Assembly (NCBI RefSeq): GCF_900101885.1
Contig: NZ_FNAN01000008.1
Span: forward strand, 310,001 to 374,000
From: Dyadobacter soli
Lineage (GTDB): Bacteria > Bacteroidota > Bacteroidia > Cytophagales > Spirosomataceae
DNA: 64,000 nt
Reading direction: 5' to 3'
The notes under the pieces were generated by a model. That model did no database searches. It saw nothing but the letters and a program-made list of their open reading frames with translations, and was not told where the DNA came from. Positions within the stretch are counted from its first letter, which is position 1, and every line of letters starts with the position of its first letter. A program made the translations under genes and the position numbers. Below are positions 17,028-25,889 of this stretch, piece after piece.

Positions 17028-17528
17028 ATGAAAATTTCAATCATCGTAGCCGCCGCCGAGAATGGCGCGATCGGGAAGGACAACCAACTGCTTTGGCGGT
17101 TGCCGGACGATCTGAAACGGTTTAAACAACTTACATTGGGCCACCCGATGATCATGGGGCGGAAGACGTTCGAATCCATCGGGAAGCCGCTGCCCGGACG
17201 GACGTCGATCGTGATCACGCGGAGTGTCGATTTTGCATTCGAAGGGGTGATTGTCGTGCATTCGTTGGAAGAAGCGTTGAAAAAAGCGGAAGAGATTGAT
17301 AGTGAGGAGGCTTGCATTGTAGGCGGCGGAGAGATTTACAGGTTGTCGCAAGGCATTGCCACCCATATTTACCTCACAAAAGTGCATACTGAAATCGAAG
17401 GAGATACGTTTTTCGAAATCGAAGATCCGGGCGCGTGGACAGAGGCGGAAAGGATCATGCACGAGCCTGACGAACGTCATATTTTTCGATTTGAATTTAT
17501 AAATTATATTAAAAAAGCTGATAAATAA
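17028..17528 (+). CDS. folA: dihydrofolate reductase
   Basis: The 166-residue enzyme reduces dihydrofolate to tetrahydrofolate with NADPH in the cytoplasm. It opens with ISIIVAAAENGAIGKDNQLLW, has the catalytic acidic residue in LPDDLKRFK, GRKTFESIGKPLPGR for cofactor binding, and a late VGGGEIYRL motif. Length is normal. The thymidylate synthase partner is not visible. A near-consensus -7 box (CATCTTTG) lies close upstream, directly after the REP array. Confidence 0.97.
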   Translation: MKISIIVAAAENGAIGKDNQLLWRLPDDLKRFKQLTLGHPMIMGRKTFESIGKPLPGRTSIVITRSVDFAFEGVIVVHSLEEALKKAEEIDSEEACIVGGGEIYRLSQGIATHIYLTKVHTEIEGDTFFEIEDPGAWTEAERIMHEPDERHIFRFEFINYIKKADK

Positions 17529-17529
17529 G

Positions 17530-17537
17530 TACTTTTG
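17530..17537 (+). promoter_or_regulatory. candidate -7 box for the esterase gene
   Basis: TACTTTTG matches TAnnTTTG 44 bp before the start codon, directly after the folA stop. A good -33 box at the right distance is lacking. Confidence 0.3.
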
Positions 17538-17580
17538 TGGCTCGTAACCCATAGTGACTCAATGAAAGTACAAGCGTAGA

Positions 17581-18672
17581 ATGCAAGTAGAAGTTGAAAC
17601 CCTTACCATTGAATTAAGCACAGTACCCTTCGATAACCGTCCGGTTTTTATCACTGGCAATTTCTGCAAGTGGCTGCCCGACCTGGAAGAGTACCGGATG
17701 GAGATTGTAAGTCCGGGTAATTACCGCTTCCAGTTTCCCGAGGACATGGAATTGCCCTATCCCATCGAATACAAATATACTCGCGGCGGATGGAACCAGG
17801 TGGAACTCGACCGCGCAGGCCGCCCCTACGGCAACCGCATTATCAAAGCCGGTGAAACGCTCGTTCATGACAATGTGATCCGCTGGCAAACCGACATTTC
17901 TGCCAAAACGGACCATTCACCTATTGTTGAAACCGTTTCCGAAGCGTTTGAAATTGCCCAGTTCAGCCGCACGCGCCGTGTACGTGTGCTGCTCCCACAC
18001 GAGTACTACGAAAATCCCGATCAACGCTACCCGGTACTTTACATGACCGACGGCCAGAACCTGTTCGGCGAGGGTTCGGAATATGGTAATTGGGAAATAG
18101 ATAAAAGCCTCACCGCGCTCGCCAAAGAGCATAAAGCCGGTGTGATTATCGTTGCAGTAGATCACGGTGAAGAGGACCGCGTACAGGAGCTTTCGCCTTA
18201 CGACAACGCCAAACTCGGTAAAGGATATGGCGCAAAATTCCTGCAATTCATCGCGGGACCGCTCAAAACGCATATCGACACTAAATACCGCACCAAAACC
18301 GACCGGTTGAACACCGGTATCGGAGGAAGTTCGGTCGGCGGGTTGCTCAGCATTTACGCCGCGCTGATGTTTCCGCAGACGTTCGGCAAATTCATGGTAT
18401 TCTCGCCGGCGCTGTGGATCTCCGAGAAAATCTACTTCGACGCCGTGCACTTCTTCGAGCCATTCGAAACGCGCATTTATCTGTACGCCGGCGGCAAGGA
18501 AGGCGCGCACATGATCCCGAACGTCACGAAACTCCAAGAAACGCTGGAAACCCAAAGCTTCGGTTACAGCCGGGTAAAAATCAAATCATCGGTAGACGCG
18601 AAAGGCGAACACGAAGAAAGGCAATGGAACAAAGAGTTCCCCCTGGCTTTCGAGTGGTTGTTTTTTGAATAA
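17581..18672 (+). CDS. alpha/beta-hydrolase with N-terminal CBM48-like domain (esterase D family)
   Basis: The 363-residue protein joins an N-terminal beta-rich domain (about 1-105; NRPVFITGNFCKWLPD and IEYKYTRGGWNQVE) like the glycogen-binding modules of CBM48/AMPK-beta type to an esterase domain of the enterochelin esterase/esterase D family. The nucleophile motif is GGSSVGG with Ser251; a late HEERQWNKEFP may hold the catalytic His. No signal peptide is seen, so a cytoplasmic location is likely. The substrate is unknown: carbohydrate esters or siderophores are possible. Confidence 0.85.
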   Translation: MQVEVETLTIELSTVPFDNRPVFITGNFCKWLPDLEEYRMEIVSPGNYRFQFPEDMELPYPIEYKYTRGGWNQVELDRAGRPYGNRIIKAGETLVHDNVIRWQTDISAKTDHSPIVETVSEAFEIAQFSRTRRVRVLLPHEYYENPDQRYPVLYMTDGQNLFGEGSEYGNWEIDKSLTALAKEHKAGVIIVAVDHGEEDRVQELSPYDNAKLGKGYGAKFLQFIAGPLKTHIDTKYRTKTDRLNTGIGGSSVGGLLSIYAALMFPQTFGKFMVFSPALWISEKIYFDAVHFFEPFETRIYLYAGGKEGAHMIPNVTKLQETLETQSFGYSRVKIKSSVDAKGEHEERQWNKEFPLAFEWLFFE

Positions 18673-18673
18673 A

Positions 18674-18762
18674 GGAGAAAAGGGAAGAAAGGGAGGATGG
18701 AAGAAAGGGACAAAGTAATGCAAAAGCACACTTCCTCCCCTTCCTCCATCCTCCCTTTCTCC
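18674..18762. terminator. purine/pyrimidine inverted repeat between convergent genes
   Basis: A purine-only left arm (18674-18710) and a pyrimidine-only right arm (18732-18762, ending CTCCCTTTCTCC) are near complementary. They fill the gap between the esterase gene and hslU and probably terminate both. Confidence 0.6.
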
Positions 18763-18763
18763 A

Positions 18764-20155
18764 TTAAAGAATATACTGACTCAAATCCCGATTCTTCACC
18801 AATGCCGACAGCCTGTCCTGCACCATTTCGGCGGTGATGGCGATATGGGAGCCGTCGCCGATGACGTCGGGGATGTCGAACATGAAGTCGTTGAGGAGTG
18901 AGCTCATGACGGTTTGGAGGCGGCGGGCGCCGATGTTTTCGACTTCGCTGTTGACTTCGAATGCAATGCGGGCGATTTCCCGTAATGCCCCGTCTTCAAA
19001 TTCGAGTTCTACGCCTTCGGATTCCATCATGGCGCTGTATTGCTTCGTCAATGCGTTTTTAGGCGCTTTGAGTATCTGGTAAAAATCACCTTCCGTGAGG
19101 CTATTGAGCTCAACGCGGATCGGGAAACGGCCTTGGAGCTCGGGAATGAGGTCGGATGGCTTTGAAACGTGGAATGCTCCTGCGGCGATGAAGAGAATGT
19201 GATCGGTATTGATCACGCCGTGCTTGGTGTTGACCGCGCTGCCTTCGACGATCGGCAGCAAATCGCGCTGCACGCCTTCGCGGCTCACGTCGGGGCCGCT
19301 TCCGCCGGAGCGACTTGAAGCCACTTTATCTATTTCATCAATAAAAATAATACCGAGGTTTTCCGCTTTTTGAATGGCTTCGAGTTTCACCTCGTCCATA
19401 TCGATGAGCTTCGACGCTTCTTCGTCCAAAAGCAGTTTGCGGGCTTCCTCGACGGTTACCTTGCGTTTTTTACCCCGGCGCGGCATCATATTGCCGATCA
19501 TTTCCTGGATATTCATCATCGAAACGTCATCTACCGCCCCACCGATCATGCCTACATTAGGCATCTGGTTCTGCTGCACTTCGATGTCAATTTTGCGGCT
19601 ATCGAGCTCTCCGTTACGGATCTTCTCGCGGAAACGCTCGCGGGTGCGCTGGTTGAGTTCGGCATCGCTCTGCGGCATTTCTTCCGATCCATTGTCGGTG
19701 ACAGGCTTGGCAGAACCCGAGCCATGGACCGGTGGGATCAGTGCGTCGAGGATAATGTCTTCCACCGCCTGCTCCGCTTTGATCTTCACTTCTTCTTTTT
19801 TCTGCAAGCGCACCATGCCTACCGCCTGCTCCACGAGGTCGCGGACCATGCTTTCGACGTCGCGGCCTACGTAGCCGACCTCCGTAAACTTGGAAGCTTC
19901 CACTTTCACGAATGGCGCATCGGCTATTTTGGCCAGCCGGCGGGCGATTTCGGTTTTACCCACGCCGGTAGCGCCTATCATTAATATATTATTCGGGATA
20001 ATCTCCCGCTGAATGTCCTCCGGACTGTTCATGCGCCTCCACCGGTTGCGCAATGCGATGGCGACATTGCGTTTCGCGTCATTTTGTCCGATGATATATT
20101 GGTCGAGCTCGAAAACGATCTGACGCGGTGTAAGGCGGTTAAGGTGTTCTGTCAT
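18764..20155 (-). CDS. hslU: HslU ATPase of the HslUV protease
   Basis: The 463-residue AAA+ unfoldase has the N-terminal LTPRQIVFELDQYIIGQ, the Walker A motif GATGVGKT (61-68), EVGYVGRDVE, an insertion (I) domain (about 110-245), Walker B IIFIDEIDK, and a C-terminal LSQYIL tail that docks into the HslV peptidase. Length is normal. It feeds unfolded proteins into HslV, which is not in this window. It lies alone on its strand. Confidence 0.97.
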   Translation of the reverse strand: MTEHLNRLTPRQIVFELDQYIIGQNDAKRNVAIALRNRWRRMNSPEDIQREIIPNNILMIGATGVGKTEIARRLAKIADAPFVKVEASKFTEVGYVGRDVESMVRDLVEQAVGMVRLQKKEEVKIKAEQAVEDIILDALIPPVHGSGSAKPVTDNGSEEMPQSDAELNQRTRERFREKIRNGELDSRKIDIEVQQNQMPNVGMIGGAVDDVSMMNIQEMIGNMMPRRGKKRKVTVEEARKLLLDEEASKLIDMDEVKLEAIQKAENLGIIFIDEIDKVASSRSGGSGPDVSREGVQRDLLPIVEGSAVNTKHGVINTDHILFIAAGAFHVSKPSDLIPELQGRFPIRVELNSLTEGDFYQILKAPKNALTKQYSAMMESEGVELEFEDGALREIARIAFEVNSEVENIGARRLQTVMSSLLNDFMFDIPDVIGDGSHIAITAEMVQDRLSALVKNRDLSQYIL

Positions 20156-20346
20156 TTGTTTGCTATGGATTCGAAACCCCGTTCACTGCACCGCATTCTG
20201 AAAGAGCACGATCGGTGATCAGGAGTTAATGTGTAATGAATTTTGTGAAGGCGGCCTGTCGCCTCCGTCCGTTAACGCTAAAAAGAACTATGCCGGTACA
20301 AAATGGCAGAAAACCTGCCGTTGGTAAATCTTTGGCCCCATTACTT

Positions 20347-20374
20347 TTTGTTCTCTGCCCTTCGATTACTTTTG
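20347..20374 (+). promoter_or_regulatory. candidate promoter of the GH92 gene
   Basis: TTTG at 20347 and TACTTTTG at 20367 match the Bacteroidota -33 and -7 boxes with a slightly short 16-bp spacer. The start codon is 47 bp further down. Confidence 0.4.
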
Positions 20375-20421
20375 TCCCTGCATTTGTAATTCCGAAACAG
20401 TAAAAAAGAATTATTTCCAAC

Positions 20422-22698
20422 ATGAAAAAACTCCTGACCTGCCTTTTTACCGTTATTGCATCGCTGCAATTATCCTACGGGCAAGGTACTGCCAATCTGG
20501 TCGATTATGTGAACCCTTTGATGGGTACGCAGTCGAAATTCAGCTTATCTGCCGGTAACACTTACCCGGCCATTGCCCTGCCCTGGGGTATGAACTTCTG
20601 GATGCCGCAAACCGGCAAAATGGGCGACGGATGGGCTTATATGTACGACGCCGAGAAAATCCGCGGTTTCAAACAAACCCACCAGCCGAGCCCTTGGATC
20701 AACGATTACGGCCAGTTCGCGATCATGCCCATTACCGGCAAGCTGAAAATCGACGAGGAAGCCCGTGCAAGCTGGTTCTCCCACAAGGCCGAAACGGCCA
20801 AGCCGCATTATTATAAGGTATACCTGGCGGATTATGACGTCACTACGGAAATCGCGCCGACCGAGCGTGCCGCTCAATTCCGTATTACCTTCCCGAAAGC
20901 CGACACTTCTTACGTGCTTCTGGACGCATTCGACAGGGGTTCTTATGTAAAAGTCCTTCCGAAAGAGCGCAAGATCATTGGTTATACCACCAAAAACAGC
21001 GGTGGTGTACCGGCCAATTTCAAGAACTACTTTGTTTTGGTTTTTGATAAACCATTCACATTCTCCTCAGCATTCCACGGCAAAACGCTGGCAAAAGATA
21101 CGCTGGAACTCAGCGCAGCTCACGTAGGTGCGGTAGTTGGTTTTAAAACAAAAAGAGGCGAGCAGGTCGGCATCAAAGTTGCCTCGTCTTTTATCAGCCC
21201 CGAACAAGCAGAGCTGAACCTGACACGCGAACTGGGCAACGATTCTTTCGACGCAACAATGACGAAAGGCGAGCAAGCCTGGAACACGGAACTTTCGCGC
21301 ATTAAAGTGGAAGGCGACAATATCGATCAGATCCGCACATTCTATTCGTGCCTGTACCGCGTGCTGCTATTCCCTCGTAAGTTTTATGAAATGGACAAGG
21401 CCAACAAAGTGGTGCATTACAGCCCGTACAATGGCGAAGTGCGCCCGGGTTATATGTTTACCGACAATGGCTTTTGGGATACATTCCGCGCGGTGTTCCC
21501 ATTCTTCACGCTCATGTACCCGACGCTGAACGCGCACATTATGGAGGGCCTCGCCAATGCATACGACGAAAGCGGCTTCCTGCCTGAATGGGCCAGCCCC
21601 GGCCACCGCGATTGTATGATCGGTTCGAACTCCGCTTCGCTGATCGCCGATTCCTACATTAAAGGTATCCGCGGTTACGACATCAATAAACTGTATGAGG
21701 CTATTCTGAAAAACACGCAGAATGCAGGACCGGTTAGCTCGGTAGGCCGTTTTGGACACGAGTATTACAATGAGCTGGGCTATGTTCCCTATGATGTAAA
21801 AATCAATGAGAATGCTGCCCGCACGCTGGAATACGCTTATGCGGATTTCTGTATTGCGCAGTTGGCGAAAGAACTGAAAAAGCCGCAATCGGAAGTGGAT
21901 TTGTATTTAAAAAGAAGCCAGAACTACAAAAACCTCTTCGATCCTGAAACGAAATGGATGCGCGGTAAAAACAAAGACGGCAAGTTCCAGGCGCCATTCA
22001 ATCCATTCAAATGGGGCGACGCATTTACCGAAGGCAACAGCATTCACTACACGTGGTCGGTGTTCCAGGATGTGAAAGGGTTGATCAACCTCGTGGGCGG
22101 CCGCGAAGCATTCGTGCAGAAACTCGATACGGTTTTCAAATTGCCGCCGGTATTCGACGACAGCTACTACGGCTTCCCGATCCACGAAATCCGCGAAATG
22201 CAGATCATGAATATGGGTAACTACGCCCACGGTAACCAGCCGATCCAGCACATGATTTACCTGTACAACTACGCAGGCGCACCCGACAAAGCACAGTACT
22301 GGACACGTCAGGTCATGAAAAGACTCTATCAGGCGACGCCGGATGGCTATTGCGGAGATGAAGACAATGGCCAGACTTCCGCATGGTACGTATTCTCTTC
22401 GCTGGGCTTCTACCCTGTTACGCCGGGTACGACGCAATACGTAATCGGCTCGCCGCTGTTCAAAAAGGCGACGCTGACCATGGAAGACGGCAAGAAATTC
22501 ACCATCGAAGCACCGGCGAGCAACGAAAGCAACCTGTACATCCAGGGCGCGAAGCTGAATGGCAAGTCGTATGACAAAACTTACCTCGAACATGCCGACA
22601 TTCAGAAAGGCGGTTCCGTACAGTTCGATCTGACAGGCAAGCCTTCGAAAAGCTGGGGAACGAAGCCGGAAGCGGTTCCGTTTTCGCTGACGAAGTAA
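20422..22698 (+). CDS. GH92-family alpha-mannosidase, exported
   Basis: The 758-residue protein has a signal peptide (to about residue 20) and the two-domain layout of glycoside hydrolase family 92, calcium-dependent exo-alpha-mannosidases. Early markers are VNPLMGT and GNTYPAIALPWGMNFW. Later ones are DNGFWDTFRAVFP, LPEWASPGH, MGNYAHGNQPIQH and the GDEDNGQTSAWYVFSSLGFY block, which holds the acidic catalytic residues. It should release mannose from glycans in the periplasm or at the surface. Usual SusC/D partners are not adjacent; the gene looks monocistronic. Confidence 0.96.
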   Translation: MKKLLTCLFTVIASLQLSYGQGTANLVDYVNPLMGTQSKFSLSAGNTYPAIALPWGMNFWMPQTGKMGDGWAYMYDAEKIRGFKQTHQPSPWINDYGQFAIMPITGKLKIDEEARASWFSHKAETAKPHYYKVYLADYDVTTEIAPTERAAQFRITFPKADTSYVLLDAFDRGSYVKVLPKERKIIGYTTKNSGGVPANFKNYFVLVFDKPFTFSSAFHGKTLAKDTLELSAAHVGAVVGFKTKRGEQVGIKVASSFISPEQAELNLTRELGNDSFDATMTKGEQAWNTELSRIKVEGDNIDQIRTFYSCLYRVLLFPRKFYEMDKANKVVHYSPYNGEVRPGYMFTDNGFWDTFRAVFPFFTLMYPTLNAHIMEGLANAYDESGFLPEWASPGHRDCMIGSNSASLIADSYIKGIRGYDINKLYEAILKNTQNAGPVSSVGRFGHEYYNELGYVPYDVKINENAARTLEYAYADFCIAQLAKELKKPQSEVDLYLKRSQNYKNLFDPETKWMRGKNKDGKFQAPFNPFKWGDAFTEGNSIHYTWSVFQDVKGLINLVGGREAFVQKLDTVFKLPPVFDDSYYGFPIHEIREMQIMNMGNYAHGNQPIQHMIYLYNYAGAPDKAQYWTRQVMKRLYQATPDGYCGDEDNGQTSAWYVFSSLGFYPVTPGTTQYVIGSPLFKKATLTMEDGKKFTIEAPASNESNLYIQGAKLNGKSYDKTYLEHADIQKGGSVQFDLTGKPSKSWGTKPEAVPFSLTK

Positions 22699-22707
22699 TA
22701 AGCAATG

Positions 22708-22815
22708 GCACGAAGCTCTTGCTTCGTGCTTACTATTCGCAGGCCTCCGGCCGGTCTTACATACCCGACCGGCCAGAGGCCTGCGAATAGTATGTGTGAA
22801 GCAGGAGCTTCACAC
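22708..22815. repeat. three-hairpin cruciform element
   Basis: A central hairpin has 26-bp arms (22731-22756 and 22767-22792) with one mismatch. It is flanked by two smaller hairpins, GCACGAAGC/GCTTCGTGC (22708-22729, TCTT loop) and GTGTGAAGC/GCTTCACAC (22794-22815, AGGA loop). The side hairpins are imperfect inverted copies of each other, so the whole is one nested inverted repeat between the GH92 and cytochrome genes. It may also end the GH92 transcript. Confidence 0.9.
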
Positions 22816-22836
22816 CATCTTAACCCAAACATCACC

Positions 22837-23253
22837 ATGAAACTAGTACTCACATTAATTACTGTCGCCGTCTTCTGCGCCGCGATCCCGCGCGCACAGG
22901 ACGACGAGCTTGCCAAAAGCATCGAGCGCGGCAAAATGATTTATTCCGAAAACTGTATTTCGTGCCACATGGGCACGGGCGAAGGCATTACGGCCACATT
23001 CCCGCCGCTCGCAAAATCGGATTACCTGATGAAAACGCCTGAGAATGCGATCCAGGCGATCAAATTCGGGCTGATCGGGAAGGTGACTGTGAATGGCGTT
23101 TCTTATGATAACATGATGCCGGAACCAGGCCTGGCCAACGAGCAGATCGCCGACGTGATGAATTACATTATGAACTCCTGGGGCAATTCCTCGGAGAAGA
23201 AAATGATCACGGTGAAAATGGTAGAGGCCGTAAAACCGGCGGAGGAAAAGTAG
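22837..23253 (+). CDS. small exported c-type cytochrome
   Basis: The 138-residue protein has a signal peptide (to about residue 20), a single heme-binding CISCH motif (Cys40, Cys43, His44) and a likely axial Met94 in DNMMPEPG. This is the class I cytochrome c fold. It should carry electrons in the periplasm. The C-terminus is Lys/Glu-rich. It lies downstream of the GH92 gene behind a cruciform element, so co-transcription is doubtful; no oxidase or dehydrogenase is nearby. Confidence 0.93.
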   Translation: MKLVLTLITVAVFCAAIPRAQDDELAKSIERGKMIYSENCISCHMGTGEGITATFPPLAKSDYLMKTPENAIQAIKFGLIGKVTVNGVSYDNMMPEPGLANEQIADVMNYIMNSWGNSSEKKMITVKMVEAVKPAEEK

Positions 23254-23278
23254 CAACGACTTTTCAAGGCTGCGCGTT

Positions 23279-23314
23279 AAGCCGCATTGTCCCAACGGAC
23301 GATGCGGCTTTTTT
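23279..23314 (+). terminator. rho-independent terminator of the cytochrome gene
   Basis: AAGCCGCAT pairs with ATGCGGCTT and is followed by a T run. Confidence 0.9.
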
Positions 23315-23442
23315 AATGGTCAATATATCTATGTAACAGCCCATTAGCTACTATTTTAAATAAATCTAAATAAAACCTTGCCTGCTAAAAATTCCCGACA
23401 GATATTTGCGGCTCGTTAACTATTTAGTCCAATTTTAGATAA

Positions 23443-25818
23443 ATGAAAAGATTTTATATTTTCTTCCTATTCCTGCTCGCAAGCGTCTCCGCATTTGCGC
23501 AAAACGGCAGAATATCAGGACAGATACTGAGCTCGGACGGGCAACCGGCAGAGCAAGTTTCGGTCGGAATTAAAGGAACAGCCCGCGGTGCCGTATCGGA
23601 CAATCAAGGAAAATTCACAATTGAGAGAGTAAAACCGGGCAGCTACACATTGCTTGTAAGCTTCGTAGGGTTAGCTACCCAGGAGAAGGAAGTAACGGTG
23701 GCGGCCGGCGAAACGGTGAGCGTTTCTTTCACCCTTTCCGAGAGCGCCAACGAGTTGCAGGAAGTAATCGTGAAAAGCGGTACCACCTACAAATCGGACC
23801 AGTTTTCATCCAGTATGAAACTCCTCACGCCGATCCTCGAAACACCTCAGAACGTACAGGTCGTTACTTCAAAAGTACTGGCCGACCAGCAGGTGATCAG
23901 CATGAGCGACGGCCTGATCCGCAACGTCAGCGGCGCCGTCCGTCTCGAACACTGGGGCGATATGTATGCCAATATCAGCATGCGCGGCTCGCAGATCCAG
24001 GCATTCCGTAACGGTTTCAACGTGGTGAACTCCTACTGGGGCCCGCTGACGGAAGATATGAGCTTCGTGGACCACATCGAATTCGTGAAAGGTCCGGCCG
24101 GCTTCATGCTCGCGAATGGCGATCCCAGCGGCTTGTATAATGTGGTTACCAAAAAACCTACCGGCCAGACGAAAGGCGAAGTAGGTATCAATGTGGGCAG
24201 CTTCGGACTTTACCGCGCTACCCTCGACCTCGATGGTAAACTGAGCAAAGACAGCAAGTTCCTCTACCGCCTCAATGTGGCTGCGCAAAACAAAGGTTCG
24301 TTCCGTCCTTATGAATACAACAACCGTTACAGCATTGCCCCGGTAGTTTCGTATCAAATCGACGAAAAGACCAAGCTGACGGCTGAATACACATTGCAAT
24401 ATGCCAAAATGTCGAACGTAGGATCGTTCTACGTGTTTTCGCCTGATGGCTATGCCACATTACCGCGTGATTTCACGACAATGCCTGCGGGTTTGCCTCC
24501 TACAAAAATCAAAGACCACAGCGTTTTCGTGAACTTGCAGCACAATTTCAACTCCGACTGGAAACTGACTGCACAAGTGGGCTATTTCAATTATCAACTG
24601 GGCGGAAGCAGCATGTGGCCGGATTCTATCAAACCGAATGGCCTTATGTACCGCGGTGTCGGCCTCTGGGATGCGAAAAGCGAAATGACGCTCGGACAGG
24701 TATTTATCAATGGTGACGTTAAAACGGGCGCAGTAAGACACCGCATTCTCGGTGGTATCGATATCGGTAGCAAAAACTACTTCGCCGACTGGTCGCAATC
24801 CTACTCGCTCGACTCCGCTGGCGCTGAATTCGATCCGAGAAACCCATATTACGGTACTCCTGTGATGGGTTACCCGGTGTTTGACCGTTCGATGGATCTC
24901 GAATCCCGTGCGGCGGCAGGCGGCGGCTTACAGAACCAGGATTACACCGGTCTTTATTTGCAAGACGAGCTCAGCTTCCTCGAAAACCGCATCCGCCTTA
25001 CATTGGCCGGTCGCTATACTTATGTGAAACAATCGGCATATGGCGGCCCGGACGACGAGGCCAAGCATTTCACACCGCGCGTGGGCCTGAGCATCTCGCT
25101 GACTAAGAATACTTCCTTGTATGCATTGTACGACCAGGCTTTTATCCCGCAATCAGGCCGTTTGGTAACTGGCAAAGTGAAACCGATAACTGGTAACAAC
25201 ACCGAGTTTGGTGTGAAACGCGACTGGGCCGAAGGACGCTGGAATACTACCCTCGCATTTTACCGTATCCTGAAAAACAACGAGCTTACCGGCGACCCTA
25301 ACAGCGGGCCGAACTCAGGCCTGAGCATTGTTTTGGGTCAAAAAAGAGCACAAGGTGTTGAATTTGACCTTCGCGGCACGATTATCAATGGCCTTAACCT
25401 GACAGCCAACTACGCCTACACCATTTCGGAAGTGACAAAAGTTGCCGAAGGCGTAACCGACGTAAAAGTAGGCGACCTGATCCCGGGCTATGCGAAACAC
25501 ACCGCGAACGGATGGTTGAGCTACAAAGTACAACACGGTTCATTGAAAAATGCCGGTATATCGGCCGGTGTCACTTACTACGGCGGCCGCGCAACTACCA
25601 ACTGGTCATCCACCAACACCAGCCTCAACCAGCCCGACTATTTCAAACTGGACGGAGGTTTGTTCTGGGAGAAAAACAACATCCGCCTGACAGCCAATGT
25701 GTTCAACATTCTGGACAAATACCTGTACAGCGGCGGTTATTATGATTGGTTGAAATCCTACTACTGGCAGGCCGATCCTCCGAGAAACTACCGTTTGAGC
25801 GTTACTTATAAGTTTTAA
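23443..25818 (+). CDS. TonB-dependent siderophore receptor
   Basis: The 791-residue protein has a signal peptide (to about 19), a carboxypeptidase-regulatory-like domain (about 22-105), a TonB-box-like ELQEVIVKSGT segment, a plug with NVQVVTSKVLADQQV, SMRGSQIQAFRNGF and FVKGPAGFMLANGDPSGLYNVVTKKP, and a FhuA/ferrichrome-type barrel ending RLSVTYKF. The plug signature is that of siderophore receptors. It likely imports an iron-siderophore complex. No Fur box or inner-membrane iron transporter was recognised nearby. Confidence 0.94.
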   Translation: MKRFYIFFLFLLASVSAFAQNGRISGQILSSDGQPAEQVSVGIKGTARGAVSDNQGKFTIERVKPGSYTLLVSFVGLATQEKEVTVAAGETVSVSFTLSESANELQEVIVKSGTTYKSDQFSSSMKLLTPILETPQNVQVVTSKVLADQQVISMSDGLIRNVSGAVRLEHWGDMYANISMRGSQIQAFRNGFNVVNSYWGPLTEDMSFVDHIEFVKGPAGFMLANGDPSGLYNVVTKKPTGQTKGEVGINVGSFGLYRATLDLDGKLSKDSKFLYRLNVAAQNKGSFRPYEYNNRYSIAPVVSYQIDEKTKLTAEYTLQYAKMSNVGSFYVFSPDGYATLPRDFTTMPAGLPPTKIKDHSVFVNLQHNFNSDWKLTAQVGYFNYQLGGSSMWPDSIKPNGLMYRGVGLWDAKSEMTLGQVFINGDVKTGAVRHRILGGIDIGSKNYFADWSQSYSLDSAGAEFDPRNPYYGTPVMGYPVFDRSMDLESRAAAGGGLQNQDYTGLYLQDELSFLENRIRLTLAGRYTYVKQSAYGGPDDEAKHFTPRVGLSISLTKNTSLYALYDQAFIPQSGRLVTGKVKPITGNNTEFGVKRDWAEGRWNTTLAFYRILKNNELTGDPNSGPNSGLSIVLGQKRAQGVEFDLRGTIINGLNLTANYAYTISEVTKVAEGVTDVKVGDLIPGYAKHTANGWLSYKVQHGSLKNAGISAGVTYYGGRATTNWSSTNTSLNQPDYFKLDGGLFWEKNNIRLTANVFNILDKYLYSGGYYDWLKSYYWQADPPRNYRLSVTYKF

Positions 25819-25838
25819 TAGATAGTTAGATCAAATGC

Positions 25839-25867
25839 AAAAAGGCTTCCCAATGGAAGCCTTTTTT
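25839..25867. terminator. bidirectional terminator
   Basis: AAAAAGGCTTCC and GGAAGCCTTTTTT flank CAAT. It serves both the siderophore receptor and the convergent sugar kinase gene. Confidence 0.93.
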
Positions 25868-25889
25868 GTGTTTATGCAAAATCAGGTGG

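Noticed and set aside
19370..19984. 204-residue open frame opposite hslU
   Set aside because: It is a shadow of a highly conserved gene, with biased composition and no recognisable domain. The same holds for long antisense frames at 6372-7052, 17917-18555 and 21907-22593.
18764..20155. Complete hslVU operon
   Set aside because: No HslV peptidase gene lies on either side of hslU in the window.
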